Assembly: GCA_019119975.1 (NCBI GenBank)
Contig: DWVZ01000026.1
Location: forward strand, 1-47,563
DNA from: Candidatus Blautia merdavium
GTDB lineage: Bacteria; Bacillota; Clostridia; Lachnospirales; Lachnospiraceae
Direction of reading: 5' to 3'
Length of the DNA stretch: 47,563 nucleotides
Numbering within the stretch: the first letter of the stretch is position 1; each line of letters begins with the position of its first letter. This document shows positions 8,093 through 16,693 of the stretch, one piece after another. The notes beneath the pieces were generated by a model. The model saw nothing but the letters and a program-made list of their open reading frames with translations. It was not told where the DNA came from and did not search any database. The position numbers and the translations under genes are program-made.

Positions 8093-9160
8093 TTAATCTT
8101 CCGTACTGAATTTATAAATGGTAACGGTGTCGTATGGCTCTCCTGCTTTTAACACAGAAGTCTGGAAATTTTCCTGGTTGCAGGCATCCGGATAATACTG
8201 GGTTTCCATACAGAATCCGCCCCTCTTGTGGTACAGGCAGCCTCCCTTTCCTTTTTCTTCTACAATGAAATTGCCGATGTAGAACTGCATACCTGGCAGA
8301 TCCGTGAATACCTCCATGGCAATACCGGTCCTTTTGCTGAGTACCCTGGCTGCCCGGCGGATCTCTCCTTTCTGCCTGCACAGGGCATAATTGTGGTCAT
8401 AACCTCCGGTGAATTTCAGCTGGTCAAAGTCTGCCTCCACATCCTGTCCGATGGTCTTTGGACAGGTATTGAAATCCATAGGAGTTCCTGCCACGGGAGC
8501 GATCTCTCCTGTGGGAATCGCCTCTGAATCCGCCACCGGGGTATACTCCGGCGCAAAGATCTGCACCTCATGCTCCAGCATCGCCTCTGCTCCCTGGTCA
8601 TGTCCGGCAAGGTTAAAATAAGAATGGTTGGTCAGATTCGCCACGGTATCTGCATCCGCGCTGCCCTGGTAATGGAGGACGACTTCATTCTCCTCCGTCA
8701 GGCGGTAGGCAACAGAGCAGGTAAAGTTCCCCGGAAATCCCTGATCCCCATCCGGACTGAACAGACGGAAGGTAACACGGTTTTCCTCTTCATTTACTTC
8801 CGTTGTCTCCCAGACTCTGGTGCGGTACCAGTCAGGACCGCTGTGTAAATTGTTCTTATTGTCATTCACTGCCAGCGGATAGTTCACACCGCCGATCTGA
8901 AATGCTGCATTGGCAATGCGGTTGCCGTTTCTTCCGATCACTGCTCCGAAGTGGCAGCCGTTTACATGATAATCTTCTGCACAGTCATAGCCCAATGCCA
9001 CATCTACCGGAACGCCTGTCCGGTCCGGAAGCACGATCTTCACCAAAGTGGCACCGAAATCCGTAACCGCGATGGACATTCCGTTTTGGTTGGTAATCTC
9101 ATATAAATAAACTTCTTTGTTTTCCTTACTTTTTCCAAATGGCTGTTTTAAAATCCCCAT
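8093..9160 (-). CDS. galM: Aldose 1-epimerase (galactose mutarotase)
   Basis: Interconverts alpha and beta anomers of galactose or glucose, the first step of the Leloir pathway; cytoplasmic. At 355 residues it has normal GalM length. Visible motifs are GAVIGRNGNRIANA, NNLHSGPDW, LTNHSYFNLAGH (catalytic histidine region) and GGYDHNYAL. The catalytic glutamate lies in CMETQYYPDA near the C-terminus. Start ATG 9160 is preceded by GAGAGG. No galK, galT or lac genes are nearby, so it is a stand-alone unit closed by a strong terminator. The upstream 260 bp contain an unassigned GC-rich element. Confidence 0.95.
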   Translation of the reverse strand: MGILKQPFGKSKENKEVYLYEITNQNGMSIAVTDFGATLVKIVLPDRTGVPVDVALGYDCAEDYHVNGCHFGAVIGRNGNRIANAAFQIGGVNYPLAVNDNKNNLHSGPDWYRTRVWETTEVNEEENRVTFRLFSPDGDQGFPGNFTCSVAYRLTEENEVVLHYQGSADADTVANLTNHSYFNLAGHDQGAEAMLEHEVQIFAPEYTPVADSEAIPTGEIAPVAGTPMDFNTCPKTIGQDVEADFDQLKFTGGYDHNYALCRQKGEIRRAARVLSKRTGIAMEVFTDLPGMQFYIGNFIVEEKGKGGCLYHKRGGFCMETQYYPDACNQENFQTSVLKAGEPYDTVTIYKFSTED

Positions 9161-9169
9161 AGTTCCCTC

Positions 9170-9345
9170 TCTTTTCTCTTGATTTCTGACTCTTACACAA
9201 TAGAAAATCCCAGGGTGCCGTTTCCCATTTTCTGACTCCTAGCTGACGCCAGGTGGGCAACCGCAGCTGCTCCGCTGTCTTCCGCTGCGCAATGACGGCT
9301 TGACATTAGATACAGCAATGTAGGAATCCCGTTTAAAGTAATGTA
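9170..9345. other. Unassigned GC-rich intergenic element upstream of galM
   Basis: The 260-bp gap between the HD gene and galM has no convincing reading frame. Its middle part is GC-rich and self-complementary, with GCTG/CAGC around CCAGGTGGGCAACCG and a nearby GGGTGCCGTTTCCC. The direct repeat AATGTAGG occurs twice near 9330-9350. It may be a structured 5' leader or small RNA, but I recognise no known riboswitch or RNA consensus in it. Confidence 0.3.
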
Positions 9346-9420
9346 GGTTCAAAATAAATGGGGGTGTCGAACACTCCAGGATTTTTTCTATTCTTATTAT
9401 ACTCTAGTATATGAAATTTT

Positions 9421-10206
9421 TCAACAAAAAATGCATTGCCCTGCCAGTACAAAATCATTGCATATTTTTCTGATTTCTTCCATATTTTCTTTTGTTTTTT
9501 CCTGCTGATATTCCATACGGTCAATGTTATGATTGATATAATCATGGTCCTGGATATAACGGAAACTGGAAGGAAAATTCAGATCAAAAATAAAGGCAAG
9601 GTAAGAGATCCACATATCCAGATGGGTTGACCTTTCCTCCCGGCGTATACAGCGGTGTGCCCGCACAGCTTCCAGGATATTGGGCGATACCGTTTCTCTT
9701 TGCACCTCTTCTTTTGACACATCAAAATGTGCCTCCAGAGTCTCAGTTGCCTTGACCCTGAAATTATCCAGCTTATCCGCATCCCGGATCAGCCTGCAGT
9801 GCAGCAGGGTCCGCTCATCCTCAATCGGGGGAAGAGCATACGAAGAATGCCATGCGATTGCCTGGCGGATCACATCGTCATATTCTCTGGTCCGGATAAA
9901 GTTCTGTATCAGATTGTCCTCAAAAAGCACCTTCACGCCGAAGCTGGCATGGTCAAATTGACTGTCATCGTAGCTGTGGAATACCTTCAGCTGCTCAAAC
10001 CTGCCGATGTCATGGAGCAGGGCGATCAGAAGCGCCAGCTGATGGTCTTCCTCCGACAGCTTCTCATGTCTGCTGATATAATCTGCAGCATCCACCACAC
10101 AGAAGGTATGTACTCTTTTCAGTTTGATCTTGTCATCTGTCTGGTCATAGGCGCTTAAGTATTCCCGAAAACTTTTCTTAGCATATTCCAAATCAATACT
10201 GCTCAT
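9421..10206 (-). CDS. HD-domain phosphohydrolase
   Basis: A 261-residue cytoplasmic HD-superfamily metal-dependent phosphohydrolase. His33 (VHTFCVVDA) and the LLHDIGRFEQ motif (His65-Asp66) supply metal ligands. HASFGVKVL, IAWHS and RDADKLDNFR contribute the later histidines and the final aspartate of the fold. The start is ATG 10206. It follows thrC by 12 bp and is probably in the same transcript. The substrate is unknown: relatives act on nucleotides or other phosphorylated metabolites, and nothing here decides among these. Downstream are only weak inverted repeats and no clear terminator. Confidence 0.85.
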   Translation of the reverse strand: MSSIDLEYAKKSFREYLSAYDQTDDKIKLKRVHTFCVVDAADYISRHEKLSEEDHQLALLIALLHDIGRFEQLKVFHSYDDSQFDHASFGVKVLFEDNLIQNFIRTREYDDVIRQAIAWHSSYALPPIEDERTLLHCRLIRDADKLDNFRVKATETLEAHFDVSKEEVQRETVSPNILEAVRAHRCIRREERSTHLDMWISYLAFIFDLNFPSSFRYIQDHDYINHNIDRMEYQQEKTKENMEEIRKICNDFVLAGQCIFC

Positions 10207-10218
10207 ATTCTTACACCG

Positions 10219-11706
10219 TTAAATCCCTAAAATTGCTTTCACTGTCTTGGGCATGTCCTCTGCTGTGCAGATCCTGTCATGGAGCACAGGCGCTGTCCGG
10301 ATCTCTTCAATCGCAACCGGTACCTTAACGCCTGCAATCTCAGAAAGTTTGTCTACCAGCTCAAAGTCTGTCATGACATCGTACTTTTTATCAATAGCGT
10401 TCATGACGCTTCTGGTAAATTTGAAAGGACTGGCTGTAGACGCGATCACGGTCTTGGCAGTATCCTGAAACTGCTTTTTATATTTCTCATACACACAGGC
10501 TGCCACTGCCGTATGGGTATCCAGCACATAACCGGTGTCCTCATAGATCTTCTGAATGGTCTGGGCAGTTTCTTCTTCAGAAGCATAATTGCCGTAGAAT
10601 TCCTGCAGATTCTGCTTCATTTCCTCTGTGATCTCATATTTTCCGCTCTGCGCCAGGCTTTCCATCATAGCACGGTTCTTCTCCGGGTCATTGCCTGCGA
10701 TCCGGTAGATCAGCCGCTCCAGATTGCTGGAGATCAGGATGTCCATGGAAGGGGAAGAGGTCAGCATGAATTCCCGGTTCCTGTCATAGCACCCGGTCTC
10801 GAAGAAGTCATAAAGCACCTTATTTTCATTGGAAGCGCAGATAAATTTCCCAATGGGCACGCCCAGTTCTTTGGCGTAATAAGCTGCCAGGATATTTCCG
10901 AAATTTCCGGTGGGAACAGTCACATTGATCTTCTCACCGCTTTTGATCTCCCCGGTTTTTAAAAGCTTTGCATAAGCATAGACATAGTATACTACCTGAG
11001 GCACCAGACGTCCGATATTGATGGAATTGGCAGAGGAGAACTGATAGCCTGCTGCTTCCAGCTCTTTCGCCATTTCTTTGTCATTAAACATCTTCTTCAC
11101 ACCGGTCTGTGCGTCGTCAAAGTTTCCGGTGATGCCAACTACATAGGTATTGTTTCCCTTCTGGGTCACCATCTGCTTTTCCTGGATGGGGCTGACTCCG
11201 TTCTTAGGATAAAAGACAATGATCCTGGTTCCCGGCACATCTGCAAAACCAGCCATGGCAGCCTTTCCTGTATCCCCTGAGGTAGCTGTCAGGATCACGA
11301 TCTCATTCTTCACCTGATTTTTCCTTGCAGCCGTAGTCATCAGATACGGAAGGATAGAAAGCGCCATATCCTTAAAAGCAATGGTGGAGCCATGGAACAA
11401 TTCCAGGTAATAGGCGCCGTCTGCTTTCTTTATCGGCACGATCTCTTCGGTATCGAACTTTTCATCATAGGCATGGCTGATGCAGTATTTCAGCTCTTCT
11501 TCTGTAAAATCTGTGAGGAACAGCTTCATGACCTCATAAGCGGTTTCCTGATAGGTCATCTCTGAAAGTTCTTCCAGAGAAAGAGGAAGCTTTGGAAGGC
11601 AGTCCGGCACAAAAAGACCGCCGTCTTCTGACAGTCCCTGCAGAATTGCCTGGGAAGCTGTCATGCTTTTTCCTGTTCCCCGTGTGCTTTTATATAATAT
11701 TTCCAT
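10219..11706 (-). CDS. thrC: Threonine synthase
   Basis: PLP-dependent enzyme converting O-phosphohomoserine to threonine and phosphate. At 495 residues it belongs to the long, E. coli/yeast-type threonine synthases rather than the 350-residue Bacillus type. The N-terminal region (MEILYKSTRG, DGGLFVPD) is characteristic. The PLP lysine lies in HGSTIAFKDMALS and the phosphate-binding loop in TATSGDTGKAAM. Start ATG 11706 has AAAGGA upstream. It lies 15 bp after the SleB-like gene and 12 bp before the HD gene on one strand. No hom or thrB gene is in the window. Confidence 0.96.
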   Translation of the reverse strand: MEILYKSTRGTGKSMTASQAILQGLSEDGGLFVPDCLPKLPLSLEELSEMTYQETAYEVMKLFLTDFTEEELKYCISHAYDEKFDTEEIVPIKKADGAYYLELFHGSTIAFKDMALSILPYLMTTAARKNQVKNEIVILTATSGDTGKAAMAGFADVPGTRIIVFYPKNGVSPIQEKQMVTQKGNNTYVVGITGNFDDAQTGVKKMFNDKEMAKELEAAGYQFSSANSINIGRLVPQVVYYVYAYAKLLKTGEIKSGEKINVTVPTGNFGNILAAYYAKELGVPIGKFICASNENKVLYDFFETGCYDRNREFMLTSSPSMDILISSNLERLIYRIAGNDPEKNRAMMESLAQSGKYEITEEMKQNLQEFYGNYASEEETAQTIQKIYEDTGYVLDTHTAVAACVYEKYKKQFQDTAKTVIASTASPFKFTRSVMNAIDKKYDVMTDFELVDKLSEIAGVKVPVAIEEIRTAPVLHDRICTAEDMPKTVKAILGI

Positions 11707-11721
11707 GTCTTTTGTCCTTTC

Positions 11722-12579
11722 TTACGGATATGTGTAAAAGTCATGCACTCCGTGTGTAAATAAAAATTTCAGGTCTTCTTTAAACCAGCGGGCATTGTCC
11801 GCATCGGAATATTCTTCCTGCATGAAAAACAGCGCGCCCTGAGAATAATCTTCCCCGTCGATGGCACGGTTGACCGCCTCTCTGGTCTCCTCGGAAACCG
11901 TCACGGTATTGATGCGCCCGTCCGCAGTAGGGGAAAACTGGGCGCTGCCTGCCACGTTCTCCCAGATGACCTCTGAAATACTATCGGGAAATTCCGGATC
12001 CCGGACTCTGTTAAACACCACATTGGCAACCAGGATCTTTCCCTCCATATCTTCTCCCCCGGCTTCCGCCTCTACGATCTGAAGAAGATTCTGATAATCC
12101 TCATCTGACATTTTCAGCTTGCCCTCCGACATGCCCAGGGCGCTGCTCTGCAGCTTTGCTACTTCCTGCGCGCCCTGATCCTGAAAATCCAGACTGGATT
12201 CTACTTCTCTTTTCCCTACTCTCTGTCCTACCATTACATTTTCAAGGGAAGTGCCCACCTTCTTCACTTCTGTCTGGGTATCCTGGCTGATGAGCACACC
12301 CTGCAGGATCGCTTGCAGTCCGTAGGGCGATTCCTCCTGGGGGTCTTCTTGTTCTGTTTCTGTTCTTTTTTCCTCTTGTCCTGTCTCACTGACACGGTTC
12401 TTTCCCGCCGCGTGAACTCCGTGAAAGCCGAATGCCGCTGCTGCCACTACCGTGACTCCCACAGCAAACAAAGCACAGTTCCGTCTGCATCGTTTCGCAA
12501 CTTTGGTCTTTTGTAAGAATTTTTGAGTCTTCTGTATCAAATGATGGATACCAGCTAATATTACGCAAATGATATTCAT
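11722..12579 (-). CDS. Cell wall hydrolase, SleB/CwlJ family
   Basis: A 285-residue protein with one N-terminal membrane segment (about residues 34-52, CALFAVGVTVVAAAAFGF) and a C-terminal SleB/CwlJ-type hydrolase domain (about 155-283). The domain has LLQIVEAEAGGEDMEGKILV, containing the likely catalytic glutamate, then ANVVFNRV and SAQFSP. Family members break down spore cortex or vegetative peptidoglycan. The sequence between the membrane anchor and the domain is charged and probably disordered. It precedes thrC by 15 bp, an odd functional partner. Whether it acts in germination or vegetative growth cannot be decided. Confidence 0.9.
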   Translation of the reverse strand: MNIICVILAGIHHLIQKTQKFLQKTKVAKRCRRNCALFAVGVTVVAAAAFGFHGVHAAGKNRVSETGQEEKRTETEQEDPQEESPYGLQAILQGVLISQDTQTEVKKVGTSLENVMVGQRVGKREVESSLDFQDQGAQEVAKLQSSALGMSEGKLKMSDEDYQNLLQIVEAEAGGEDMEGKILVANVVFNRVRDPEFPDSISEVIWENVAGSAQFSPTADGRINTVTVSEETREAVNRAIDGEDYSQGALFFMQEEYSDADNARWFKEDLKFLFTHGVHDFYTYP

Positions 12580-12673
12580 ACCTTTTTCCCTTTAGAACTT
12601 GTTTTTCTGTAGCATTCCCCTGGATTACGTGAATTATGAACCTGTCCTGACAGGAAAATCAAGGAAATCGTTC

Positions 12674-14329
12674 CTACCGGTTATTGATGGCAGTCACCAG
12701 AGCGTCAATGGAAGCACGGATGATATCCGGGTCTACACCTGCGCCCCAGGAAAGGCTTCCGTCCGGTTTCTTGATTCCCACATAAGCGATAGCTTTGGAG
12801 CTGGAGCTCTGCTCTAAGGCATGCTCCTGATAGGTAACCAGGTCATACTGGAAGCTGTATGCTTTTTTCAGCGCGTTGCTGACCGCGTTCAAACGTCCGT
12901 TTCCGTCTGCCTCTGTAGTCTGTCTCCTGCCGTTAAAGGAAGAAGTCACCTGTGTCACAATACCGCCGTCCTTCTGCTGGAAATGTACCTCGTGGATCGC
13001 CAGAGGTGAGGTTACATTCTCAAAGGTCTTCTTAAACAGCTCAAAGATCTCCTCAGGCAGCAGTTCCTTCTGGGTATGGTCGGAAACAGCTTTTGCCGTA
13101 TAGCCCATAGCCTCCCGCATTTTTGCCGGAAGGTTCAAGCCGAATTTTGTCTCCAGGATATAACCGACACCGCCCTTTCCGGACTGGCTGTTGATGCGGA
13201 TCACGTCTGCATCGTAATTTCTTCCCACATCTTTGGGATCGATCGGAAGATAGGGAACGGTCCAGTGGTCCGGTTTCTCTTCGTCCAGCCAGTGCATGCC
13301 TTTTGCGATAGCGTCCTGGTGGGAGCCGGAAAATGCGGCAAACACGAGAGCGCCGCTGTAGGGGCTTCTCTCATTGATCTTCATGCCGGTGAACTGTTCG
13401 TATTTCTCTGTGATCTCAGTCATATTGGTAAAATCCAGTTCCGGATCCACGCCCTGGGAATACATATTCAGAGCAATGGTAACAATGTCCACGTTTCCTG
13501 TACGCTCCCCGTTTCCAAAGAGGGTTCCTTCAATACGGTCCGCGCCGGCAAGGATGCCCATCTCCGAATCGGCTACACCGCAGCCCCGGTCATTATGGGG
13601 ATGCAGGGAAACGACTACATTTTCTCTGTATTTCAGGTTCTTGCACATATATTCTACCTGGCTGGCATATACGTGAGGCATGGAATGCTCCACAGTCACA
13701 GGCAGGTTGATGATAGCCTTCCGGTCTGCCGTAGGCTGCCAGACATCCAGCACAGCATTGCAGACCTCCAGTGCATACTCCGGCTCTGTTCCGGTAAAGC
13801 TTTCCGGGCTGTATTCAAATCTGTAGTTTTCCTGTGCCTCTTCTGTCAGCTGTTTTAAAAGCTTTGCTCCATCTACTGCAATCTTCAGGATTTCTTCTTT
13901 CGATTTTCTGAACACTTGCTCTCTCTGTGCCAGAGAAGTGGAATTATAGACATGCACAATGACATTTTTCGCGCCTTTGACTGCTTCAAAGGTTTTCTTA
14001 ATGATATGCTCCCTTGCCTGGGTCAGCACCTGAATGGTCACATCATCGGGAATCAGGTCCTCCTCGATCAGTTTGCGAAGGAATGTATATTCTGTCTCAG
14101 AAGCCGCGGGAAATCCTACCTCAATCTCTTTAAATCCGATCTTTACAAGGAGCTTGAAGAATTCCACCTTCTGCTCCAGATTCATGGGGATCACCAGCGC
14201 CTGGTTTCCGTCTCTTAAATCCACGCTGCACCATACCGGCGCGTGGTCTACATAGTCTTTCTCTGCCCAATCCATACATTTCACAGGCGGAAGAAAATAC
14301 TGTCTCTTATATTTGCTGTAATTTTGCAT
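12674..14329 (-). CDS. leuA: 2-isopropylmalate synthase
   Basis: Condenses acetyl-CoA with 2-oxoisovalerate, the first committed step of leucine synthesis. This is the long form, 551 residues. The catalytic TIM barrel has WCSVDLRDGNQAL near residue 35 and the metal-binding SLHPHNDRGCG. The C-terminal regulatory LeuA dimer domain (about 430-550, HEVHFQQKDGGIVTQVTSSF) normally binds leucine for feedback inhibition. Start ATG 14329 has GGGAGG 9 nt upstream. It has its own promoter at 14406-14435 and is separated from the rest of the leucine genes (leuCD at 25152-26926). leuB is not in the window. Confidence 0.96.
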   Translation of the reverse strand: MQNYSKYKRQYFLPPVKCMDWAEKDYVDHAPVWCSVDLRDGNQALVIPMNLEQKVEFFKLLVKIGFKEIEVGFPAASETEYTFLRKLIEEDLIPDDVTIQVLTQAREHIIKKTFEAVKGAKNVIVHVYNSTSLAQREQVFRKSKEEILKIAVDGAKLLKQLTEEAQENYRFEYSPESFTGTEPEYALEVCNAVLDVWQPTADRKAIINLPVTVEHSMPHVYASQVEYMCKNLKYRENVVVSLHPHNDRGCGVADSEMGILAGADRIEGTLFGNGERTGNVDIVTIALNMYSQGVDPELDFTNMTEITEKYEQFTGMKINERSPYSGALVFAAFSGSHQDAIAKGMHWLDEEKPDHWTVPYLPIDPKDVGRNYDADVIRINSQSGKGGVGYILETKFGLNLPAKMREAMGYTAKAVSDHTQKELLPEEIFELFKKTFENVTSPLAIHEVHFQQKDGGIVTQVTSSFNGRRQTTEADGNGRLNAVSNALKKAYSFQYDLVTYQEHALEQSSSSKAIAYVGIKKPDGSLSWGAGVDPDIIRASIDALVTAINNR

Positions 14330-14362
14330 AGCTCATTTCCTCCCTTATCTCTATCATATCTT

Positions 14363-14379
14363 GAAAACCGGCGGTTTTC
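14363..14379 (-). other. Small hairpin in the leuA leader
   Basis: GAAAACC and GGTTTTC pair around three bases, about 35 nt before the leuA start. No T-run follows, so it is not a terminator. No T-box or leucine-rich leader peptide is visible in the short leader. Confidence 0.4.
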
Positions 14380-14405
14380 TTTACAGCCGCCTGATATTTC
14401 TTATT

Positions 14406-14435
14406 ACAATACCATATTTACGGCAGAACCGTCAA
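14406..14435 (-). promoter_or_regulatory. leuA promoter
   Basis: TTGACG (14430-14435), an 18-nt spacer and TATTGT (14406-14411) on the minus strand, about 75 nt before the leuA start and downstream of the dehydrogenase terminator. Confidence 0.65.
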
Positions 14436-14460
14436 TTCTTTTCAGAAATCCCGGAACAAA

Positions 14461-14513
14461 AGACAGGAAAAGCACCGGCTTTTCCACCATCCACAAGGTG
14501 GCAAAACCGGTGC
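14461..14513 (-). terminator. Intrinsic terminator after the zinc alcohol dehydrogenase gene
   Basis: GCACCGGTTTTGCCACC pairs with GGTGGAAAAGCCGGTGC around 8 nt, followed on the minus strand by TTTTCCTGTCTTTT. It begins about 27 bp after the dehydrogenase stop. Confidence 0.88.
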
Positions 14514-14540
14514 CAGAACACACAAGCGTATTTTCTTTTT

Positions 14541-15590
14541 TTATTCAAAGGTGACTGCTACTTTCCCGCAGTTTCCGGATGCCATGAGGGCATAGGCTTC
14601 CCCTGCCTTTTCCAGAGGGAATTCATGGGTGATCAGATCCTCTGGATGGATGCCCCAGCGCACCAGGCGCTCTGTCAGTTCCTCCATCTTCCAAAGGGAA
14701 GTGACCCAGGAACCATATATGGTCTTCTGTCCGTGGATAATATCCGGGCTGGGCGCAAAGGTACAGCTTCCTCCTTCCCCCACAAAGGCAATCCTGCCCC
14801 AGTCCCGAGTTGCCCGGATGGCAAGCTGTCTTCCTGCGTCACTGGCACTGGCATCGATCGCCCTCTCCACGCCGTGTCCTCCGGTCACGTTTAGGATCTG
14901 CTGCAGCGCATCCGGTCCCGGAACAATGACTTCATCTGCCAGCCCCAGTCTTTTGGCTGTCTCAATCCGGGTCTCATTCATTTCCACGCCGATCAGCTTG
15001 TTGGCTCCCATAGATTTTGCCAGCATCAGCGCTGCCAGCCCTACCGGACCCAGACCTGTCACCAGCACTGCGTCATTTCCGGAAACCCCAATTTTCTCAA
15101 TGGCTTCATAAACCGTTCCAAACCCGCAGGCAACCTGGGCGCCGTCCTTATAAGTCAGCTCATCCGGAAGCAGGATCAGGTCCTTTTCCTCTGCCAGGAT
15201 ATAAGGCGCCATGCCTCCGTTCCTCTGCCAGCCGTAGGCTTTTCTGTGGGGACTTTTACAGGAAATGTAATACCCTTTTCTGCAGTCATGGCAGACGCCG
15301 CAGCCGGAAATATGGTAGACGATCACCCGGTCGCCTTTTTTAAACCTTTTCAGTCCTTCCCCCTCTTCCACGATCAAACCGCAGGGCTCATGTCCTGCAA
15401 TGGTTCCCGGGATGTAGGCTTCCGGTCCTTTTCCCACATGTTCCCTGTAAATGCAGCGGATATCGCTTCCGCAGATGGTGGAAGCCTTAGTCTGGATCAG
15501 GACCTGACCGTATCCCGGCTTTGGTATCTCAAAATCTCTCAGCTCCACGGTACTGTTTCCCGGCAAAACCGCGCCTTTCATCATTCCCAT
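14541..15590 (-). CDS. Zinc-dependent alcohol dehydrogenase (MDR family)
   Basis: A 349-residue medium-chain dehydrogenase related to sorbitol, threonine and galactitol-phosphate dehydrogenases. The catalytic zinc site is seen in TICGSD and GHEPCG. The structural zinc loop is GCGVCHDCRKGYYISC. The nucleotide-binding loop is VTGLGPVGLAAL. An acidic residue after it (GVEMNETR) suggests NAD rather than NADP. ATG 15590 has GGAGGT 7 nt upstream. It is divergent from an AraC-type regulator, with operator-like repeats in the shared 203-bp gap, so it is probably the target of that regulator. The substrate, likely a polyol or sugar derivative, is not known. Confidence 0.9.
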   Translation of the reverse strand: MGMMKGAVLPGNSTVELRDFEIPKPGYGQVLIQTKASTICGSDIRCIYREHVGKGPEAYIPGTIAGHEPCGLIVEEGEGLKRFKKGDRVIVYHISGCGVCHDCRKGYYISCKSPHRKAYGWQRNGGMAPYILAEEKDLILLPDELTYKDGAQVACGFGTVYEAIEKIGVSGNDAVLVTGLGPVGLAALMLAKSMGANKLIGVEMNETRIETAKRLGLADEVIVPGPDALQQILNVTGGHGVERAIDASASDAGRQLAIRATRDWGRIAFVGEGGSCTFAPSPDIIHGQKTIYGSWVTSLWKMEELTERLVRWGIHPEDLITHEFPLEKAGEAYALMASGNCGKVAVTFE

Positions 15591-15637
15591 ATTCCTTACC
15601 TCCGTTAAGATATTTTTTGCTTTTGTCTTATGCTTTC

Positions 15638-15666
15638 ATTATATCTTTTTCTCCTGTTTTTTTAAG
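15638..15666 (-). promoter_or_regulatory. Candidate promoter of the alcohol dehydrogenase gene
   Basis: A perfect TATAAT (15638-15643) on the minus strand with a poor -35 (CTTAAA, 15661-15666) 17 nt upstream. A good -10 with a weak -35 fits an activator-dependent promoter, and the CGCAGGTTTT repeats lie about 20 bp further upstream. Confidence 0.5.
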
Positions 15667-15684
15667 AGAGGAAGCTGATATTTC

Positions 15685-15717
15685 CGCAGGTTTTCTGTCG
15701 TGTCAGCGCAGGTTTTT
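15685..15717 (+). promoter_or_regulatory. Direct repeats CGCAGGTTTT, candidate AraC-type operator
   Basis: CGCAGGTTTT occurs at 15685-15694 and 15707-15716, 22 bp apart (two helical turns), just before the -35 box of the araC-type gene and upstream of the divergent dehydrogenase promoter. This is the layout expected for an AraC-family dimer or tandem site; binding is inferred. Confidence 0.5.
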
Positions 15718-15718
15718 C

Positions 15719-15747
15719 TTGTCTCTTTATCGGTCAGGCACTATAAT
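15719..15747 (+). promoter_or_regulatory. Promoter of the first AraC-type regulator gene
   Basis: TTGTCT (15719-15724), a 17-nt spacer and a perfect TATAAT (15742-15747), about 47 nt before the ATG. Confidence 0.7.
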
Positions 15748-15793
15748 AGAAACAGTACAAAAAAATTTGATTCTATAGCTCAGGAGACAATTT

Positions 15794-16681
15794 ATGGGAA
15801 AACTGGAACCTTTTTCCGCACTTTATCAAAATCTGAATATCCGTTTTTCCGTAGAAAATACACCTGTCCAGGTGCTGACCTTCGCGGCAGCCCGTCCTGT
15901 CCGGAAGGTTCCCCTCCACAGTCACGGTCCGGGCTGTTATGAACTGCATTACATTCTTTCCGGAAAAGGCACTGTTTCCATCAACGGAATCTCCTATGAA
16001 ATGGCTCCCGACACCTTTTATCTGGCTGGACCTCACAGCGAACATATGGAAATCTCGGCTCCCCAGGACCCAATGACAGAATACTGCGTTTATTATAAAG
16101 TAGATCCGGCGCCTGCTCCTGCCGCTTCGTTGCTGTCTGCTTTTCTGCCTATCCGTGCCTGGGTGGAGCAGGATCATGGACGGATCCTGCCGCTCTTTAC
16201 TGCTGTCAGCCGGGAGCTCCGGGAACAGCTTCCCGGCTGTGAAGAGCAGCTGTCTGCCCTCCTGAAACTGCTTTTTCTCTCTCTGGCAAGGATCTGCCTG
16301 CAAAAAGATCACCTCAGGCAGCGCCGTACAAAGGATCACCCTGCTGACCGAAGTTCCGTCATTGCAGAAGATTACTTTCTTTATGAATATAAAACGGCTT
16401 CGCTTAATGAGCTGTCACAGCGGCTGGGCTTCAGTCCCCGTCAGACCGAACGCTTTTTAAAAGATTGTTACGGGAAAACCTTTCGGCAGAAACGTACCGA
16501 AGCCCGTATGTCCAATGCTTCCATGCTCCTGATGGATCCTCGTCTGAGCATCACGGCAGTGTCTGAAGAACTGGGCTATTCCTCTGTGGAACACTTTTCC
16601 AACGCCTTCCGACAATATTACAGAATAAATCCTCGAAATTTCAGAAAAAAACACTTGCAATTTCCGGAAAGTCTGGTATAA
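15794..16681 (+). CDS. AraC family transcriptional regulator with N-terminal cupin
   Basis: A 295-residue regulator. The N-terminal half is a cupin-like ligand-binding domain (VPLHSHGPGCYELHYILSGK, about residues 35-110). The C-terminal 100 residues carry the paired AraC helix-turn-helix motifs, including LNELSQRLGFSPRQTERFLK and ITAVSEELGYSSVEHFSNAF. It is divergent from the zinc alcohol dehydrogenase and likely controls it. The last 27 bases and the stop codon double as the promoter of the downstream tRNA-Pro gene. Effector unknown, probably a sugar or polyol as in many relatives with this architecture. Confidence 0.9.
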   Translation: MGKLEPFSALYQNLNIRFSVENTPVQVLTFAAARPVRKVPLHSHGPGCYELHYILSGKGTVSINGISYEMAPDTFYLAGPHSEHMEISAPQDPMTEYCVYYKVDPAPAPAASLLSAFLPIRAWVEQDHGRILPLFTAVSRELREQLPGCEEQLSALLKLLFLSLARICLQKDHLRQRRTKDHPADRSSVIAEDYFLYEYKTASLNELSQRLGFSPRQTERFLKDCYGKTFRQKRTEARMSNASMLLMDPRLSITAVSEELGYSSVEHFSNAFRQYYRINPRNFRKKHLQFPESLV

Positions 16682-16682
16682 T
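16655..16682 (+). promoter_or_regulatory. tRNA-Pro promoter overlapping the 3' end of the AraC-type gene
   Basis: TTGCAA (16655-16660), a 16-nt spacer and TATAAT (16677-16682). The -10 box overlaps the regulator's TAA stop, and the tRNA begins 12 nt further on. Confidence 0.7.
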
Positions 16683-16693
16683 AATTTTTGTTG

